Source of the DNA: Algisphaera agarilytica
GTDB taxonomy: Bacteria > Planctomycetota > Phycisphaerae > Phycisphaerales > Phycisphaeraceae
Length of the DNA: 64,000 bases
NCBI RefSeq assembly: GCF_014207595.1
Contig: NZ_JACHGY010000001.1
Location: 2,486,836-2,550,835 of the forward strand
Direction: 5' to 3'
Shown here: positions 51,645 through 60,536 of the stretch, piece after piece
Layout of the letters: each line of letters starts with the position of its first letter
How positions within the stretch are numbered: position 1 is the first letter of the stretch
Notes under the pieces: model-generated
What the model saw: the letters and a program-made list of their open reading frames with translations, nothing else
What the model was told of the DNA's origin: nothing
Databases searched by the model: none
Made by a program: the position numbers and the translations under genes

Positions 51645-53597
51645 ATGTCCTCGATCTCCTCCCTCAGCAACCGAACGTCGAGCCTGTTCAGCAGCCAACA
51701 GGCGCTTGACCGTTTGCAGCAGACCCAGCGGTCGCTCGCTGAGGCGCAGGAACAGATCTCGACGGGGCAGGCGATCAACCGTGTCTCGGATGATCCTTCG
51801 CAGGTGGCGTCGGTCTTGCTGATCGAACGCCGACTGCTCGAGCGGGAGCAAGAGGCACGCAACCTCGATCTGGCGTCGCAGACCCTGAACACCGCCGACC
51901 AGGCGCTGGGCGAGGCGACCAACACGCTCATCGAAGCCAAGACCATCGCGCTCTCGCAGATCGGCGTGGGCTCGGATGCGGACACGCGCAACGCGCAGTC
52001 GCTGGTGATCGATGCCCAGCTCTCGTCGCTGGTCGACATCGCCAACACCCAGTTCAACGGCGTGTCCGTCTTCGGCGGCAACAACGGTGCGCAGCTGGAT
52101 GGTCAGGTATTCGAGAAGTTCCTCGGCGGCGTGCGTTACATCGGGACCGGGTCCAACCTGCAGACCGATGTCGGGGCATTCAGCAGCCAGGACTTCACCA
52201 GCCAGGGGCGGACCGCATTCGGCCTGTTCGAGGCGGAAGTGAACAACAACCGTGACCTCGACCCGCAGGCCACCGGGGCCACCCCGCTCAGCGCGATCAC
52301 CGGCGGCACCAACAGCGGTTTTGTGCCCGGCTCCTTGAACGTGACGGTCAACGCGACGACGGTTTCGGTCGATCTCAGCGAGGCCGACTCGTTGGACGAC
52401 GTCGCCACGATCCTGACCGATTCGATCACCAACATCGTGCCCGGCGGCGGTGCGGTGACGGTGGGCCCGGTGGGCCTGGTCGTCACGGGCAACGGTGGCA
52501 ACACGGTGACCATTTCCGATCCGCCCGGCACGCGTACGGCTCAGTCGCTCGGGCTGGAAGGCGTTAGCAGCACCGGCGGTGTCCCCACGGCGGGCGTTGA
52601 CGTTGGCGTGCAACTGACGCCGTTGACGGCGCTGGCCAGCCTCGGCACCGCGGTCGACTTCGCCTCGGGCCTGGTCATTACTCAGGGCCAGCAAACGGTC
52701 ACGGTTGATCTTTCGACCGCCACCACGATCCAGGACCTGCAGAACACGATTGCGGACCTGGACCTCGGTTTGCGTTTGGACATTGCGGAGGGCGGGCAAG
52801 AGCTGGCGATCGTCAGCACCGTGGCGGGCCTGGAGTTCTCCGTCGGCGAGAACGGTGGAAGCACCGCGACCGACCTGGGCATCCACAGCTTCAACGGCGA
52901 CACCCGGCTTACCGACCTTCGCCAAGGTATTGGCCTGATCACGCAGGAAGGCGAGGACGACCTGTCGATCGCGCTGCACGACGGCACGACCTTCTCGGTC
53001 AACCTCGACACCGCGACCACGGTCGCCGAGGCCATCACTCTGATCGATGCCGCTGCGGGCGCCGCGGGCGTGGCCCCGGGCGATTTCACGGTCGCCGTCG
53101 CCGCCACCGGCACGGGCCTGGTCGCCACCGACAACACCGTCGGGGGCAGCGACTTTGCGATTACCAACTTCGGCCAGTCCCATGTTGCCGAGCACCTTGG
53201 CCTTCTTGAGAACGCCGGGGCGGCCACCACGATCAACGGCGAAGACACCGCGACCCGCCGGGTCGACAACGCTTTTACCGATCTCATAATTTTGCGCGAT
53301 TCTTTGAAAAATAATGACGAGTCTGGCATCACGCTTGCTTCTACTCAATTAGAAGACGACATCGATTCAGTCGTCAGTGCCCGCGCCATCGTCGGCGTGC
53401 AGGCCCAACGCCTCGAAGAGACCCGTTTACGCAACGAGGATCAAACCTTGCAGGAACAAAGCGTGCTCTCCAGCCTGAAAGACGCGGATTTGACCGAGGT
53501 CATCTCCCGATACCAGCAGTTGCAGCTGCAGCTCCAGGCGTCGCTTCAGACCAGTGCGCAAATTCAGCAACTTTCACTCTTGGATTTCTTGCGCTAG
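51645..53597 (+). CDS. flgL: Hook-associated protein 3 with tandem insertion repeats
   Basis: The 650-residue FlgL is about twice the usual length (about 300-320). The N-terminus (LFSSQQALDRLQQTQRSLAE, ISTGQAINRVSDDPS) and the C-terminus (AIVGVQAQRLEETRLRNEDQ, SRYQQLQLQLQASLQT) are canonical D0/D1 helices. The extra length is about 300 residues made of three related beta-rich units, each with an alternating V-x-V-D-L-S-x-A-x-S/T start (TVSVDLSEADSLDD, TVTVDLSTATTIQD, TFSVNLDTATTVAE), like flagellin-IN domains, ending in SLGLEG, LGIHSF and LGLLEN. The surface-exposed part of the junction is therefore enlarged. Confidence 0.88.
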   Translation: MSSISSLSNRTSSLFSSQQALDRLQQTQRSLAEAQEQISTGQAINRVSDDPSQVASVLLIERRLLEREQEARNLDLASQTLNTADQALGEATNTLIEAKTIALSQIGVGSDADTRNAQSLVIDAQLSSLVDIANTQFNGVSVFGGNNGAQLDGQVFEKFLGGVRYIGTGSNLQTDVGAFSSQDFTSQGRTAFGLFEAEVNNNRDLDPQATGATPLSAITGGTNSGFVPGSLNVTVNATTVSVDLSEADSLDDVATILTDSITNIVPGGGAVTVGPVGLVVTGNGGNTVTISDPPGTRTAQSLGLEGVSSTGGVPTAGVDVGVQLTPLTALASLGTAVDFASGLVITQGQQTVTVDLSTATTIQDLQNTIADLDLGLRLDIAEGGQELAIVSTVAGLEFSVGENGGSTATDLGIHSFNGDTRLTDLRQGIGLITQEGEDDLSIALHDGTTFSVNLDTATTVAEAITLIDAAAGAAGVAPGDFTVAVAATGTGLVATDNTVGGSDFAITNFGQSHVAEHLGLLENAGAATTINGEDTATRRVDNAFTDLIILRDSLKNNDESGITLASTQLEDDIDSVVSARAIVGVQAQRLEETRLRNEDQTLQEQSVLSSLKDADLTEVISRYQQLQLQLQASLQTSAQIQQLSLLDFLR

Positions 53598-53752
53598 TGG
53601 CGCAAAACATGCGCGGCGGTTCGGTTCCACGGCTAACCGAGCTGATCGCAGAAATACAAGCGGCAGGACGCCGCGACCGCAAACCGGATCGATCTCAACA
53701 AACCGATGATCCAAACCACGCGGGAAACTCAGAAGCAGGACGCCAGCCGTGA
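53597..53752 (+). CDS. Possible small ORF between flgL and fliW
   Basis: A 51-residue open frame starts with GTG overlapping the flgL stop by one base (TAGTG) and ends just upstream of fliW. It contains PRLTELIAEIQAAGRRDRK, a helix with a basic end. It could be a FlgM-type fragment or non-coding; there is no clear ribosome site. Low confidence. Confidence 0.3.
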   Translation: MAQNMRGGSVPRLTELIAEIQAAGRRDRKPDRSQQTDDPNHAGNSEAGRQP

Positions 53753-53765
53753 AGGACCCCAGACG

Positions 53766-54233
53766 ATGAAGATTCAGACCACACGTTTCGGAGAAGTCGA
53801 AGTCGAGGACACCCGGGTGCTCAACTTCCCCAAAGGGTTGTTGGGTTTCCCCAAGTACCAGGACTATGTGCTGATCGAATCGGGCGACCAGAGTCGGCCC
53901 AACGAAGAGAGCAACTTCTGGTGGCTGCAATCGATCGACCTGCCCGAGTTGGCGTTCGTCGTCACCGACCCCACCCTGTTCGTCTCGACCTACAAGGTGC
54001 CGATCCACCCCGAGCAGATGCTGGGCCTGGGCCTGAGCTCGATCGACGACGCCCAGGTGTTCGTCATCGTCAACAAACGCGGCAACGTGCTCACCGGCAA
54101 CCTCCAGGGCCCGCTGGTGATCAACGTCGCCAGCCGGTGCGGCGAGCAGCTCGTGCTCAGCGACCGCCGGTTCACCACCCGCGTGCCGCTCATCGAGCTG
54201 CACCAGGAAGCGCCCACGGCGATGTCCGCCTGA
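53766..54233 (+). CDS. fliW: Flagellar assembly factor FliW
   Basis: The 155-residue FliW has TTRFGEVEVEDTRVLNFPKG, GLLGFPKYQDYVLIES, FWWLQSIDLPELAFVVTDP and GNVLTGNLQGPLVIN, all typical. FliW binds flagellin and also CsrA, relieving CsrA repression of flagellin translation. csrA and fliC follow on the same strand, so the full partner-switch module is present. ATG 53766 is preferred to an upstream in-frame ATG at 53706. Confidence 0.95.
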   Translation: MKIQTTRFGEVEVEDTRVLNFPKGLLGFPKYQDYVLIESGDQSRPNEESNFWWLQSIDLPELAFVVTDPTLFVSTYKVPIHPEQMLGLGLSSIDDAQVFVIVNKRGNVLTGNLQGPLVINVASRCGEQLVLSDRRFTTRVPLIELHQEAPTAMSA

Positions 54234-54393
54234 GACCCAGGCAGACGGGGAGTTTGCACGCAGTACTCCTCCGATTGGAAACGACGTTTTGAAGTCATGG
54301 ACAACCTAAACGTTAAATCCCGACTCTTGATTCAACCCTCCCCCGCGACACACGGACGTGTCGCGTCACGGCCCACGGAAGGAGCCAAACCCT

Positions 54394-54636
54394 ATGCTGG
54401 TGCTATCCCGGCAACGCGACGAAACCATCATGATCGGCGACGAGGTGGAGATCACCGTCGTCGACATCCGCGGCGACAAGGTCCGCTTGGGGATCAACGC
54501 CCCGCGGACCATCCAGGTCCACCGCAAAGAAGTCTACGAAGCGATCCAACGCGAGAACGCCGAGGCCGCCAACGTCCAGCTCGACGACATCAACGGCCTG
54601 GACCAACACATCAAACGCAAGCAGCGCCCCGCGTGA
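54394..54636 (+). CDS. csrA: Carbon storage regulator CsrA
   Basis: The 80-residue RNA-binding dimer has [20 protein letters not shown] and [26 protein letters not shown], the complete CsrA core including the GDxVxLGI-like strand and the RNA-binding Arg. AAGGAG lies nine bases before ATG 54394. The C-terminal tail after EN ([19 protein letters not shown]) is longer than in E. coli and could be the FliW-binding extension, as in Gram-positive CsrA proteins; this is an inference. It is followed by fliC. Confidence 0.95.
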   Translation: MLVLSRQRDETIMIGDEVEITVVDIRGDKVRLGINAPRTIQVHRKEVYEAIQRENAEAANVQLDDINGLDQHIKRKQRPA

Positions 54637-54812
54637 ACCAACACTCGGCCCATCCCGTCAACAGTTCGGCTCGTCCCTCGAGCCGCCCCGCGCGTCGCGG
54701 GCAACACGGCCAGGCCTGGAGTCTTTCGGAACCGGATCAGCACAAACTCACCCTCACGGGTCAGGGCGACAGGGAAGTTCAGCCCACGGTAGCCACGCCA
54801 AACCGGCGATGA
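54633..54812 (+). CDS. Possible small ORF between csrA and fliC
   Basis: A 59-residue open frame starts at a GTG overlapping the csrA stop (GTGA) and is rich in Ser, Pro, Arg and Gln ([17 protein letters not shown]). It is not recognised, has no clear ribosome site and has a composition that could arise from the GC-rich leader of fliC. Listed because of the coupled start only. Confidence 0.2.
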   Translation: MNQHSAHPVNSSARPSSRPARRGQHGQAWSLSEPDQHKLTLTGQGDREVQPTVATPNRR

Positions 54813-54832
54813 CACCAACCCGGTAGACAATC

Positions 54833-54839
54833 AAGGAGG
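54833..54839 (+). promoter_or_regulatory. Strong Shine-Dalgarno of fliC, possible CsrA site
   Basis: AAGGAGG lies seven bases before ATG 54847 and fixes the start. The AGGAGGA stretch contains GGA motifs of the kind CsrA binds, in a gene that follows fliW and csrA. The CsrA site is inferred; a second upstream GGA occurs at 54772-54774. Confidence 0.5.
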
Positions 54840-54846
54840 ATTGTCG

Positions 54847-56310
54847 ATGTCTCGGATTAACACCAACGTTTCTTCGCTCATTGCTCAGAACAACCTCGCG
54901 CGGACCAACCGCGACCTGGAAACCAGCCTGCAACGGCTCAGCACCGGGTTGCAGATCAACCGCGGGGCCGACAACCCCGCCGGCCTGATCGTGTCCGAGC
55001 GGTTGCGGAGCGAGATCCAAGGCGCCACGCAGGCCATCGATAACGCCGAGCGGGCCACCAACGTCATCGCCACCACCGAAGGCGCGTTGCAAGAGATCAG
55101 CACGCTGCTCACCCAGATCAAGGCGTTGACCATCGAGGCCGCCAACACCGGGGCCTTCAGCCCCGAAGAGATCGAGGCCAACCAGCTCGAGATCGACTCG
55201 GCCGTCGAGTCCATCACCCGCATCAGCAACACCACCAGTTTCGCCGGCCTCAAGCTGCTCAACGGCAGCCTCGACTACCTCGACTCGGGCGTGGTCACCA
55301 GCCAGATCAGCGACATCAACGTCTTCGGGGCCAACTTCGGGCTGGACGACAACATCAACGTCCAGGTCGAAGTCATCAACTCCGCCGAGAAGGGCACCCT
55401 GTTCCTCTCGGGCAACACCGCCGGTGCTCCCGGGGCACTGCTCTCCAGCGTCAGCTTCGAACTTCAAGGCAGCCGCGGCGTGCAGGTGTTCAACTTCGCT
55501 TCGGGCACGGCCCTCTCGGCCGTGGCCGCCGCGGTCAATAATGTCCGCGACGCGACGGGTGTTACCGCTCGCCTCGCTTCGGCGACCAACCAGACCTCCG
55601 GCCTGCTCTTCGAATCTGAAGGCTACGGCACCAGTTCGTTCGTCTCGGTCCGCAAGCTCGACGACGGCGACTTCTTCGACACCTTCGACGCTCAGGGCGG
55701 CAGCCAGATCAACCGTGACGAGGGCGCAGACGTCCTGTCCCTGGTCAACGGCAACCTCGCCCTCGGCGACGGCCTGGACATCACCCTCAACACCAATACC
55801 ATCAACCTCGGCCTGACGCTGACCTCCGGCGCCGCCCAGGTCACCGGCACGCCCTACAGCTTCACCGTCACCGGCGGCGGGGCCAACTTCCAGATCGGCC
55901 CGCAGGTCAACTCCCTGCAACAGGTCGGTTTCGGCATCCAATCCGTCGCCGCCAGCAACCTGGGCGACACCGCCTCGGGCTTCCTCAACTCGATCTCCAC
56001 CGGCGGCGACAACTCGCTGGTCGCGGGCAAGACCCGCGAAGCCTCGGAGATCATCGACAAGTCCATCGACCAGATCGCTCAACTCCGCGGTCGGCTCGGG
56101 GCCTTCGAACGCAACACCCTGCAGACCGCCGTACGGTCCACCGCGATCACGCTCGAAAACCTCACTGCTTCGGAGAGCTCGATCCGCGACACCGACTTCG
56201 CCCAGCAGACCGCCGAGCTCACCCGGGCCCAGATCCTGCAACAGGCCGGCACCTCGACCCTGGGTATCGCCAACAGCAACGCCCAGAACGTGCTCTCGCT
56301 GCTCGGCTAA
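54847..56310 (+). CDS. fliC: Flagellin
   Basis: The 487-residue flagellin has the N-terminal D0/D1 stretch INTNVSSLIAQNNLARTN and LSTGLQINRGADNPAGLIVSE, and the C-terminal LRGRLGAFERNTLQTAVRST with SSIRDTDFAQQTAELTRAQI and QNVLSLLG. A central variable region is Ser/Thr/Gly-rich. It is the only flagellin in the window. The strong ribosome site with GGA elements and the fliW-csrA neighbours indicate post-transcriptional control by CsrA. A hairpin terminator follows the stop. Confidence 0.96.
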   Translation: MSRINTNVSSLIAQNNLARTNRDLETSLQRLSTGLQINRGADNPAGLIVSERLRSEIQGATQAIDNAERATNVIATTEGALQEISTLLTQIKALTIEAANTGAFSPEEIEANQLEIDSAVESITRISNTTSFAGLKLLNGSLDYLDSGVVTSQISDINVFGANFGLDDNINVQVEVINSAEKGTLFLSGNTAGAPGALLSSVSFELQGSRGVQVFNFASGTALSAVAAAVNNVRDATGVTARLASATNQTSGLLFESEGYGTSSFVSVRKLDDGDFFDTFDAQGGSQINRDEGADVLSLVNGNLALGDGLDITLNTNTINLGLTLTSGAAQVTGTPYSFTVTGGGANFQIGPQVNSLQQVGFGIQSVAASNLGDTASGFLNSISTGGDNSLVAGKTREASEIIDKSIDQIAQLRGRLGAFERNTLQTAVRSTAITLENLTASESSIRDTDFAQQTAELTRAQILQQAGTSTLGIANSNAQNVLSLLG

Positions 56311-56329
56311 GCCGAAGGCTTAACTTTAA

Positions 56330-56350
56330 CCCCGGGCCAATGACCCGGGG
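56330..56350 (+). terminator. Hairpin after fliC
   Basis: CCCCGGG (56330-56336) pairs with CCCGGGG (56344-56350) across a seven-base loop, 20 bases after the fliC stop, followed by CCCCTTTGGGG. The T-run is short, so termination may be partial. Confidence 0.55.
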
Positions 56351-56367
56351 CCCCTTTGGGGTTACCC

Positions 56368-56886
56368 ATGTCCGAACCCTTCACCGCCCCGACCCTCGTC
56401 CCCGACGCCGTGCGCAACGCCGGCGACGGGGTTTTGTTTGAGGCGGCCCGGGCGTTGGAAGCCAAGAAGTGGCGAAAGGCCGAACGCCTCTGCAGGCAGG
56501 TCCTGCGCATCGACCCGAACCACCCAACCGCGGTCCACCTGCTGGGCCTCGCCGCCCACCGCGGCGGGCATGTGTTCGATGCGTTGTCGCTGCTGCGTCG
56601 GTCGATCGAGTTGGACGACACCCAGCCGATCTGGTGGTTCAACCTCGGCGTCTCCTGCGCCGCCGGCGACCGCCACGCCGAGGCCAGCGAGTGCTACCGC
56701 GCGGCGCTACGCCTCCAGCCCTACCTCGTCCCCGCCCTCTACATGCTCGGCCGTTCGCTCCAGACCATGGGCCTGCTCGACGACGCTGCCGCAGCGTTGG
56801 CCCAGGCCCTGCGGATTGAGCCGGGTCACGAAGAAGCGTCCGACCTGCTCCAATCCATCACCCGCGACCTCCGCGACGCGGCTTAA
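56368..56886 (+). CDS. Tetratricopeptide repeat protein
   Basis: The roughly 172-residue protein has about four TPR units (EAARALEAKKWRKAERLCRQVLRIDPNHPTAVHLLG in parts, RRSIELDDTQPIWWFNLGVS, YRAALRLQPYLVPALYMLGR, AQALRIEPGHEEASDLL). No signal peptide is present, so it is cytoplasmic. It is downstream of fliC; TPR proteins in this position often take part in flagellin glycosylation or export, but this is an inference. ATG 56368 is preferred to TTG 56356. Confidence 0.85.
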   Translation: MSEPFTAPTLVPDAVRNAGDGVLFEAARALEAKKWRKAERLCRQVLRIDPNHPTAVHLLGLAAHRGGHVFDALSLLRRSIELDDTQPIWWFNLGVSCAAGDRHAEASECYRAALRLQPYLVPALYMLGRSLQTMGLLDDAAAALAQALRIEPGHEEASDLLQSITRDLRDAA

Positions 56887-56914
56887 AGTCGTATAGGCAC
56901 TTGATAAGAGATCG

Positions 56915-57394
56915 CTAATCAAAAGGAAACATCAATAAGATGTTCCAAAGTGCGAAACATGGAGGCCCCTTTGGGCTCCAGACTGTGATGCTTCTTGAGT
57001 CGGGGGCGACAAGAGTGAGAAACTGAAGCTTAAGTTTTGCGTTTGAAATCTCGTGTTGTGGAAGTTCCTTGAGATGACTATTGATATTAAAGCCGTTGTG
57101 GATGTTCATTGCCTGAGTTTCACCTGAGTGGTGAGATGCGATCAGCTCTGTAGTCAAGACAGTCCACCGATTTTGTTCAGAGAAAGCTATTACCGGGCGG
57201 CCTATCTGTAATTCTGGGAAACGGATTGAGACCTCGGATACAAGATCGAACGGGATAGAGCCTGTGATTATGGATGGGTGTTCAGCTAAGTTATTTTTTC
57301 CCAGACGCCAAAGAATACGATTCTCAATCCAATCGTCTCTTGTTGAATTCATAAAAGTGTTCCAAATAGAAATGGCGTTATGGACTGATTCCAA
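56915..57394 (-). CDS. Hypothetical protein in AT-rich island
   Basis: The roughly 159-residue open frame (TTG 57394, or ATG 57352 giving about 145 residues) encodes DDWIENRILWRLGKNNLAEH, FPELQIGRPVIAFSEQNRW and LWNILLMFPFD. No family is recognised. Base composition (about 43% GC by eye) is far lower than in the neighbours, so it was probably acquired by transfer. It lies after the nitroreductase on the same strand; no obvious promoter. It may be an orphan or immunity-like protein. Confidence 0.5.
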   Translation of the reverse strand: MESVHNAISIWNTFMNSTRDDWIENRILWRLGKNNLAEHPSIITGSIPFDLVSEVSIRFPELQIGRPVIAFSEQNRWTVLTTELIASHHSGETQAMNIHNGFNINSHLKELPQHEISNAKLKLQFLTLVAPDSRSITVWSPKGPPCFALWNILLMFPFD

Positions 57395-57412
57395 TGATCG
57401 GTATGAGATACG

Positions 57413-58075
57413 TTAGACGGTGACTTCTCGTATCCACCCATCCGACCGCCGGTCGCGGTGCTTGCCGGGCTTGCGGGGTTTATCGTCGTTGAGCGTTTCG
57501 GGGTACTCGATAAATACCGCGGCGAGAAGTTTTTCGTTGCTACCCGCGCCGATGGTTTCGAGGAACTTCGCCGAGCCGAGTTGACCGCCGCTGGACCAGT
57601 AGGTACCCATGCCGTGGGCGGTGAGCAGCAAAAGCAGGTTCTGAACCATCGCCCCGGTGGCCGCGATGTGTTCCTCATCGATCGCACGCTGCGCGGGGGC
57701 GGGGTTGTCGCCCGCCTGCGGCAGCCAAGTCACCAGCACTAACGCCCCACACCCGTACATCATCGGCGGGATCTTGTTGGTCGGCTTCATCTCCGGGAAC
57801 CAGTCCCGCATTTTCGGTGCAAATTGCTGGCACTGCTCATGCCACAACACATGCGCCCGCCAGGGCTCCGCCAACCCGTCCACCTCCCGCGCATGATGAA
57901 ACGGTGCCCAACCCGCGGTGCGAAGCGAATCCAATACGGCGGTGTTGTTACGCTCGGCCGCTTCTGTTGAGAATTGAATCGGGTTGGCGGGGTCGCCGAA
58001 GACTTTGAATGTGGCTCTCGAGCGTATCGTTGAGCCAACGATTTCGGGGGCGTTATTTTCGGCTTCGTTATTCAT
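57413..58075 (-). CDS. Nitroreductase family protein
   Basis: The roughly 220-residue FMN-dependent nitroreductase-type protein has TIRSRATFKVF, LDSLRTAGWAPFHHAREVDG, AAGAMVQNLLLLLTAHGMGTYWSSGG (quoted as AMVQNLLLLLTAHGMGTYW) and EKLLAAVFIEYPE. The FMN-contact Arg (SRATFK) is in place. ATG 58075 is preferred to an upstream start at 58135. Substrate unknown; it probably has its own promoter. Confidence 0.88.
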   Translation of the reverse strand: MNNEAENNAPEIVGSTIRSRATFKVFGDPANPIQFSTEAAERNNTAVLDSLRTAGWAPFHHAREVDGLAEPWRAHVLWHEQCQQFAPKMRDWFPEMKPTNKIPPMMYGCGALVLVTWLPQAGDNPAPAQRAIDEEHIAATGAMVQNLLLLLTAHGMGTYWSSGGQLGSAKFLETIGAGSNEKLLAAVFIEYPETLNDDKPRKPGKHRDRRSDGWIREVTV

Positions 58076-58147
58076 GGTTATCAGAAATCGGCTACACGAT
58101 ACGGCGGGGATCGGTGTCGGTGGTGAGTCATCCACGGTTGGATTTTG

Positions 58148-59806
58148 TCACCGATCCCAGTGCTCCGTGATGATAGCTTTGATTCGAGGGTTCTCGGCAT
58201 CTGTGTCCCCGATGGCTTGGCGTTCGGTCTTGAGTTGAGCTTTTAGTTCATGGATCACCTCACGATAGGCCGGGTCGTCGTAGCGGTTATCCATCTCATG
58301 AGGATCATTGAGTAAGTCGTAAAACTCCCAGGCGGCGGGCGTGTTCGCCCAGTAGCGATTGCCTTCACGCCCTTCGACCTGCTTGCCGTTGTGGGTGTCG
58401 GTGTAGTCCATGCCATAGAAGAAGATGAGTTTGTAGCGCTCGGTGCGGATGCCGAAGTGGGCGGGGTTGTTGTGGCCGTGGGCCATGTGCATCCAGTAAC
58501 GGTAGTAGGTGCCTGTGCGCCAGTCGTCTGGCTTGGGCTTGTTTTCCAACGCGTCGGCGAAGCTTCGGCCCTGCATCTTTTGAGGCTTGGCGATGCCCGC
58601 GATATCCAGCAGCGTTACTGCGTAATCCGTGTTGTTGATCAGCCAATCGTTCGTACTGCCCGGTTGCACCACGCCCGGCCAACGCACGATCAACGGCATC
58701 CGGATCGATTCCTCGTACATCCACCGCTTATCAATAAAGTCGTGCTCCCCCAACAGCATCCCCTGGTCGCTGGTGTAGATCACGATCGTGTTGTCGGCGA
58801 GGCCGTTGTCTTCGAGGTAATCCAAGAGCCGTTTGAGGTTGTCGTCGATCCCTTTGACACAACGCAGGTACTCGCGGACGTATCGCTGATGGGTCTCGCG
58901 GGTCATTTCCGCGTCAGTCAGGTCCGTTCGCCCGAGGTCTTCTTCGATCTGTTTACGGTAGTGCCGGGCTAAGTTTCGTTTTGTGGGCGAAGGCGAAACG
59001 GTCGATCCGATGACGCCGACCAGTTCGTCGTCGACTCCGCGAGTGGCGACCGAGCCAAAATTTGGCCCCGGCTGGTCGTAGAGGTTGTCGGGTTCGGGTA
59101 TATGGGTGTCCCCGAGATACGGTTCGTATCTCGGGGCATAGATGAATTTGTCGTGGGGTGCCTTGAAATGATGCATCAGAAAGAACGGCTTGGTCTTGTC
59201 ACGCTTTTGATCGAGCCATTCCAGCGACAAATCGGTCAGCACGTCGGACGAATGGCCCTGGGTGTCGACCACCGCCACTTCTCGTGACAGGGTGCTGTCG
59301 TATCGGATCGTGCGGAGCTCGCCGCCTTCGCTGACGTGCAGCGTGGGGTTCATGTATCGGCCCTGGCCCGCGATCACGCCGAAGTAATCAAAGTGGTTCG
59401 GCGACGACTTGAGGTGCCACTTTCCGATCACGGCCGTGGTGTAGCCGGCGGCCCTCATGTCTCGCGGAAGGGTGTGCTGCTCGCCGGGCAGGACGTCGTA
59501 AAGATCGTAAACCCCGTTGGTGTGGGAGTATTGCCCGGTCAAGATCGTCGCGCGGCTGGGCGTGCAGATCGAGTTGGTACAGAACACGCGATCGAATCGC
59601 ATGCCTTCTGCAGCCAGCGCGTCGAGGGTGGGCGTCGGGTTGAGCGGTGCGAGCCGCCCCTGATAAGCACCGATCGCCCGAGCGCAGTGGTCGTCGCTCA
59701 TGATGAAAAGGATGTTGGGCGGGTCGCTCGCGCCATCGGCAAAAGCTGGAGCTTGGGCGGCAAGTGAAAACGCGATCAAGCATAGGACATAGCTGCAGAC
59801 TCGCAT
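58148..59806 (-). CDS. Sulfatase (type I, FGly-dependent)
   Basis: The 552-residue secreted sulfatase has a signal peptide (residues 1-23, ending AFA). The catalytic formylglycine site is C-T-P-S-R-A-T at Cys81, and the metal-binding NILFIMSDDH is near residue 31. Later motifs are GKWHLKSS, HHFKAPHDKFIYAPRYE and YTSDQGMLLGEHDFIDKRW. It resembles the S1 sulfatases abundant in planctomycetes for breaking down sulfated polysaccharides. No sulfatase-maturating enzyme lies nearby. Confidence 0.93.
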   Translation of the reverse strand: MRVCSYVLCLIAFSLAAQAPAFADGASDPPNILFIMSDDHCARAIGAYQGRLAPLNPTPTLDALAAEGMRFDRVFCTNSICTPSRATILTGQYSHTNGVYDLYDVLPGEQHTLPRDMRAAGYTTAVIGKWHLKSSPNHFDYFGVIAGQGRYMNPTLHVSEGGELRTIRYDSTLSREVAVVDTQGHSSDVLTDLSLEWLDQKRDKTKPFFLMHHFKAPHDKFIYAPRYEPYLGDTHIPEPDNLYDQPGPNFGSVATRGVDDELVGVIGSTVSPSPTKRNLARHYRKQIEEDLGRTDLTDAEMTRETHQRYVREYLRCVKGIDDNLKRLLDYLEDNGLADNTIVIYTSDQGMLLGEHDFIDKRWMYEESIRMPLIVRWPGVVQPGSTNDWLINNTDYAVTLLDIAGIAKPQKMQGRSFADALENKPKPDDWRTGTYYRYWMHMAHGHNNPAHFGIRTERYKLIFFYGMDYTDTHNGKQVEGREGNRYWANTPAAWEFYDLLNDPHEMDNRYDDPAYREVIHELKAQLKTERQAIGDTDAENPRIKAIITEHWDR

Positions 59807-59889
59807 TTTCTGCTCCAGTAATCGACTTGTTGCTCAATTTGAACGCCGTGATGTTGAGGCGGGACAAGATTTGCCAGCGAAGGCTGGGG

Positions 59890-60516
59890 TTAGGCCTGCG
59901 AAAGTTCGGGCGCCTTCATTTCCAGGAAATTCGTCAGCAACTGCGGCCCTTCGACGGTGAGGAAACTTTCGGGGTGGAACTGCACGCCTTCGAGCGGGGC
60001 GTCGCCGTGGGGGAGGCTGCCGGGCTTGGCACGCAGACCCATGATGACGTTCTGGCCGTCGTCTTCGCACCAGGCGGTGATGTCGAAGTGGTCGGAATCG
60101 AAGGTGTCTTTGAGGATGACCAGGCTGTGGTAGCGGGTGGCGGTGAAGGGGTTGGAGAGGCCGGCGAAGAGGCCCTGCCCGTCGTGTTGGATGGGGCTGG
60201 TCTTGCCGTGCATGAGCTTGGTGTGGCGGTCGACGGTCATGCCGAACTTGTGGCCAATGGACTGGTGCCCGAGGCAGACGCCCATCAGTGGAACACGGCC
60301 GGCGAAGGCGTCGATGATGTCGCAGCTCACCCCAGCCTCACGCGGTGTGCACGGCCCGGGCGAGATGATCACGTGGTCCGGGTTCATCTCGAGCGCTTCT
60401 TCCGGCGTGATCTTGTCGTTGCGGACCACGCGGAGGTCCAGCGACGCGTCGATCTCGCCGAGGCGCTGGACGAGGTTGTAGGTGAAGCTGTCGTAGTTGT
60501 CGATGAGGAGGATCAT
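59890..60516 (-). CDS. Anthranilate/aminodeoxychorismate synthase glutamine amidotransferase subunit
   Basis: The 208-residue class I glutamine amidotransferase has MILLIDNYDSFTYNLVQRLG, ISPGPCTPREAG, the catalytic Cys81 in GVCLGHQ and His/Glu in VQFHPESF. It supplies ammonia to anthranilate synthase (TrpE) or aminodeoxychorismate synthase (PabB); the partner is not in the window, so TrpG or PabA is not resolved. ATG 60516 is preferred to 60561. Confidence 0.92.
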   Translation of the reverse strand: MILLIDNYDSFTYNLVQRLGEIDASLDLRVVRNDKITPEEALEMNPDHVIISPGPCTPREAGVSCDIIDAFAGRVPLMGVCLGHQSIGHKFGMTVDRHTKLMHGKTSPIQHDGQGLFAGLSNPFTATRYHSLVILKDTFDSDHFDITAWCEDDGQNVIMGLRAKPGSLPHGDAPLEGVQFHPESFLTVEGPQLLTNFLEMKAPELSQA

Positions 60517-60536
60517 GAGGGGATTATACGGAGGCA

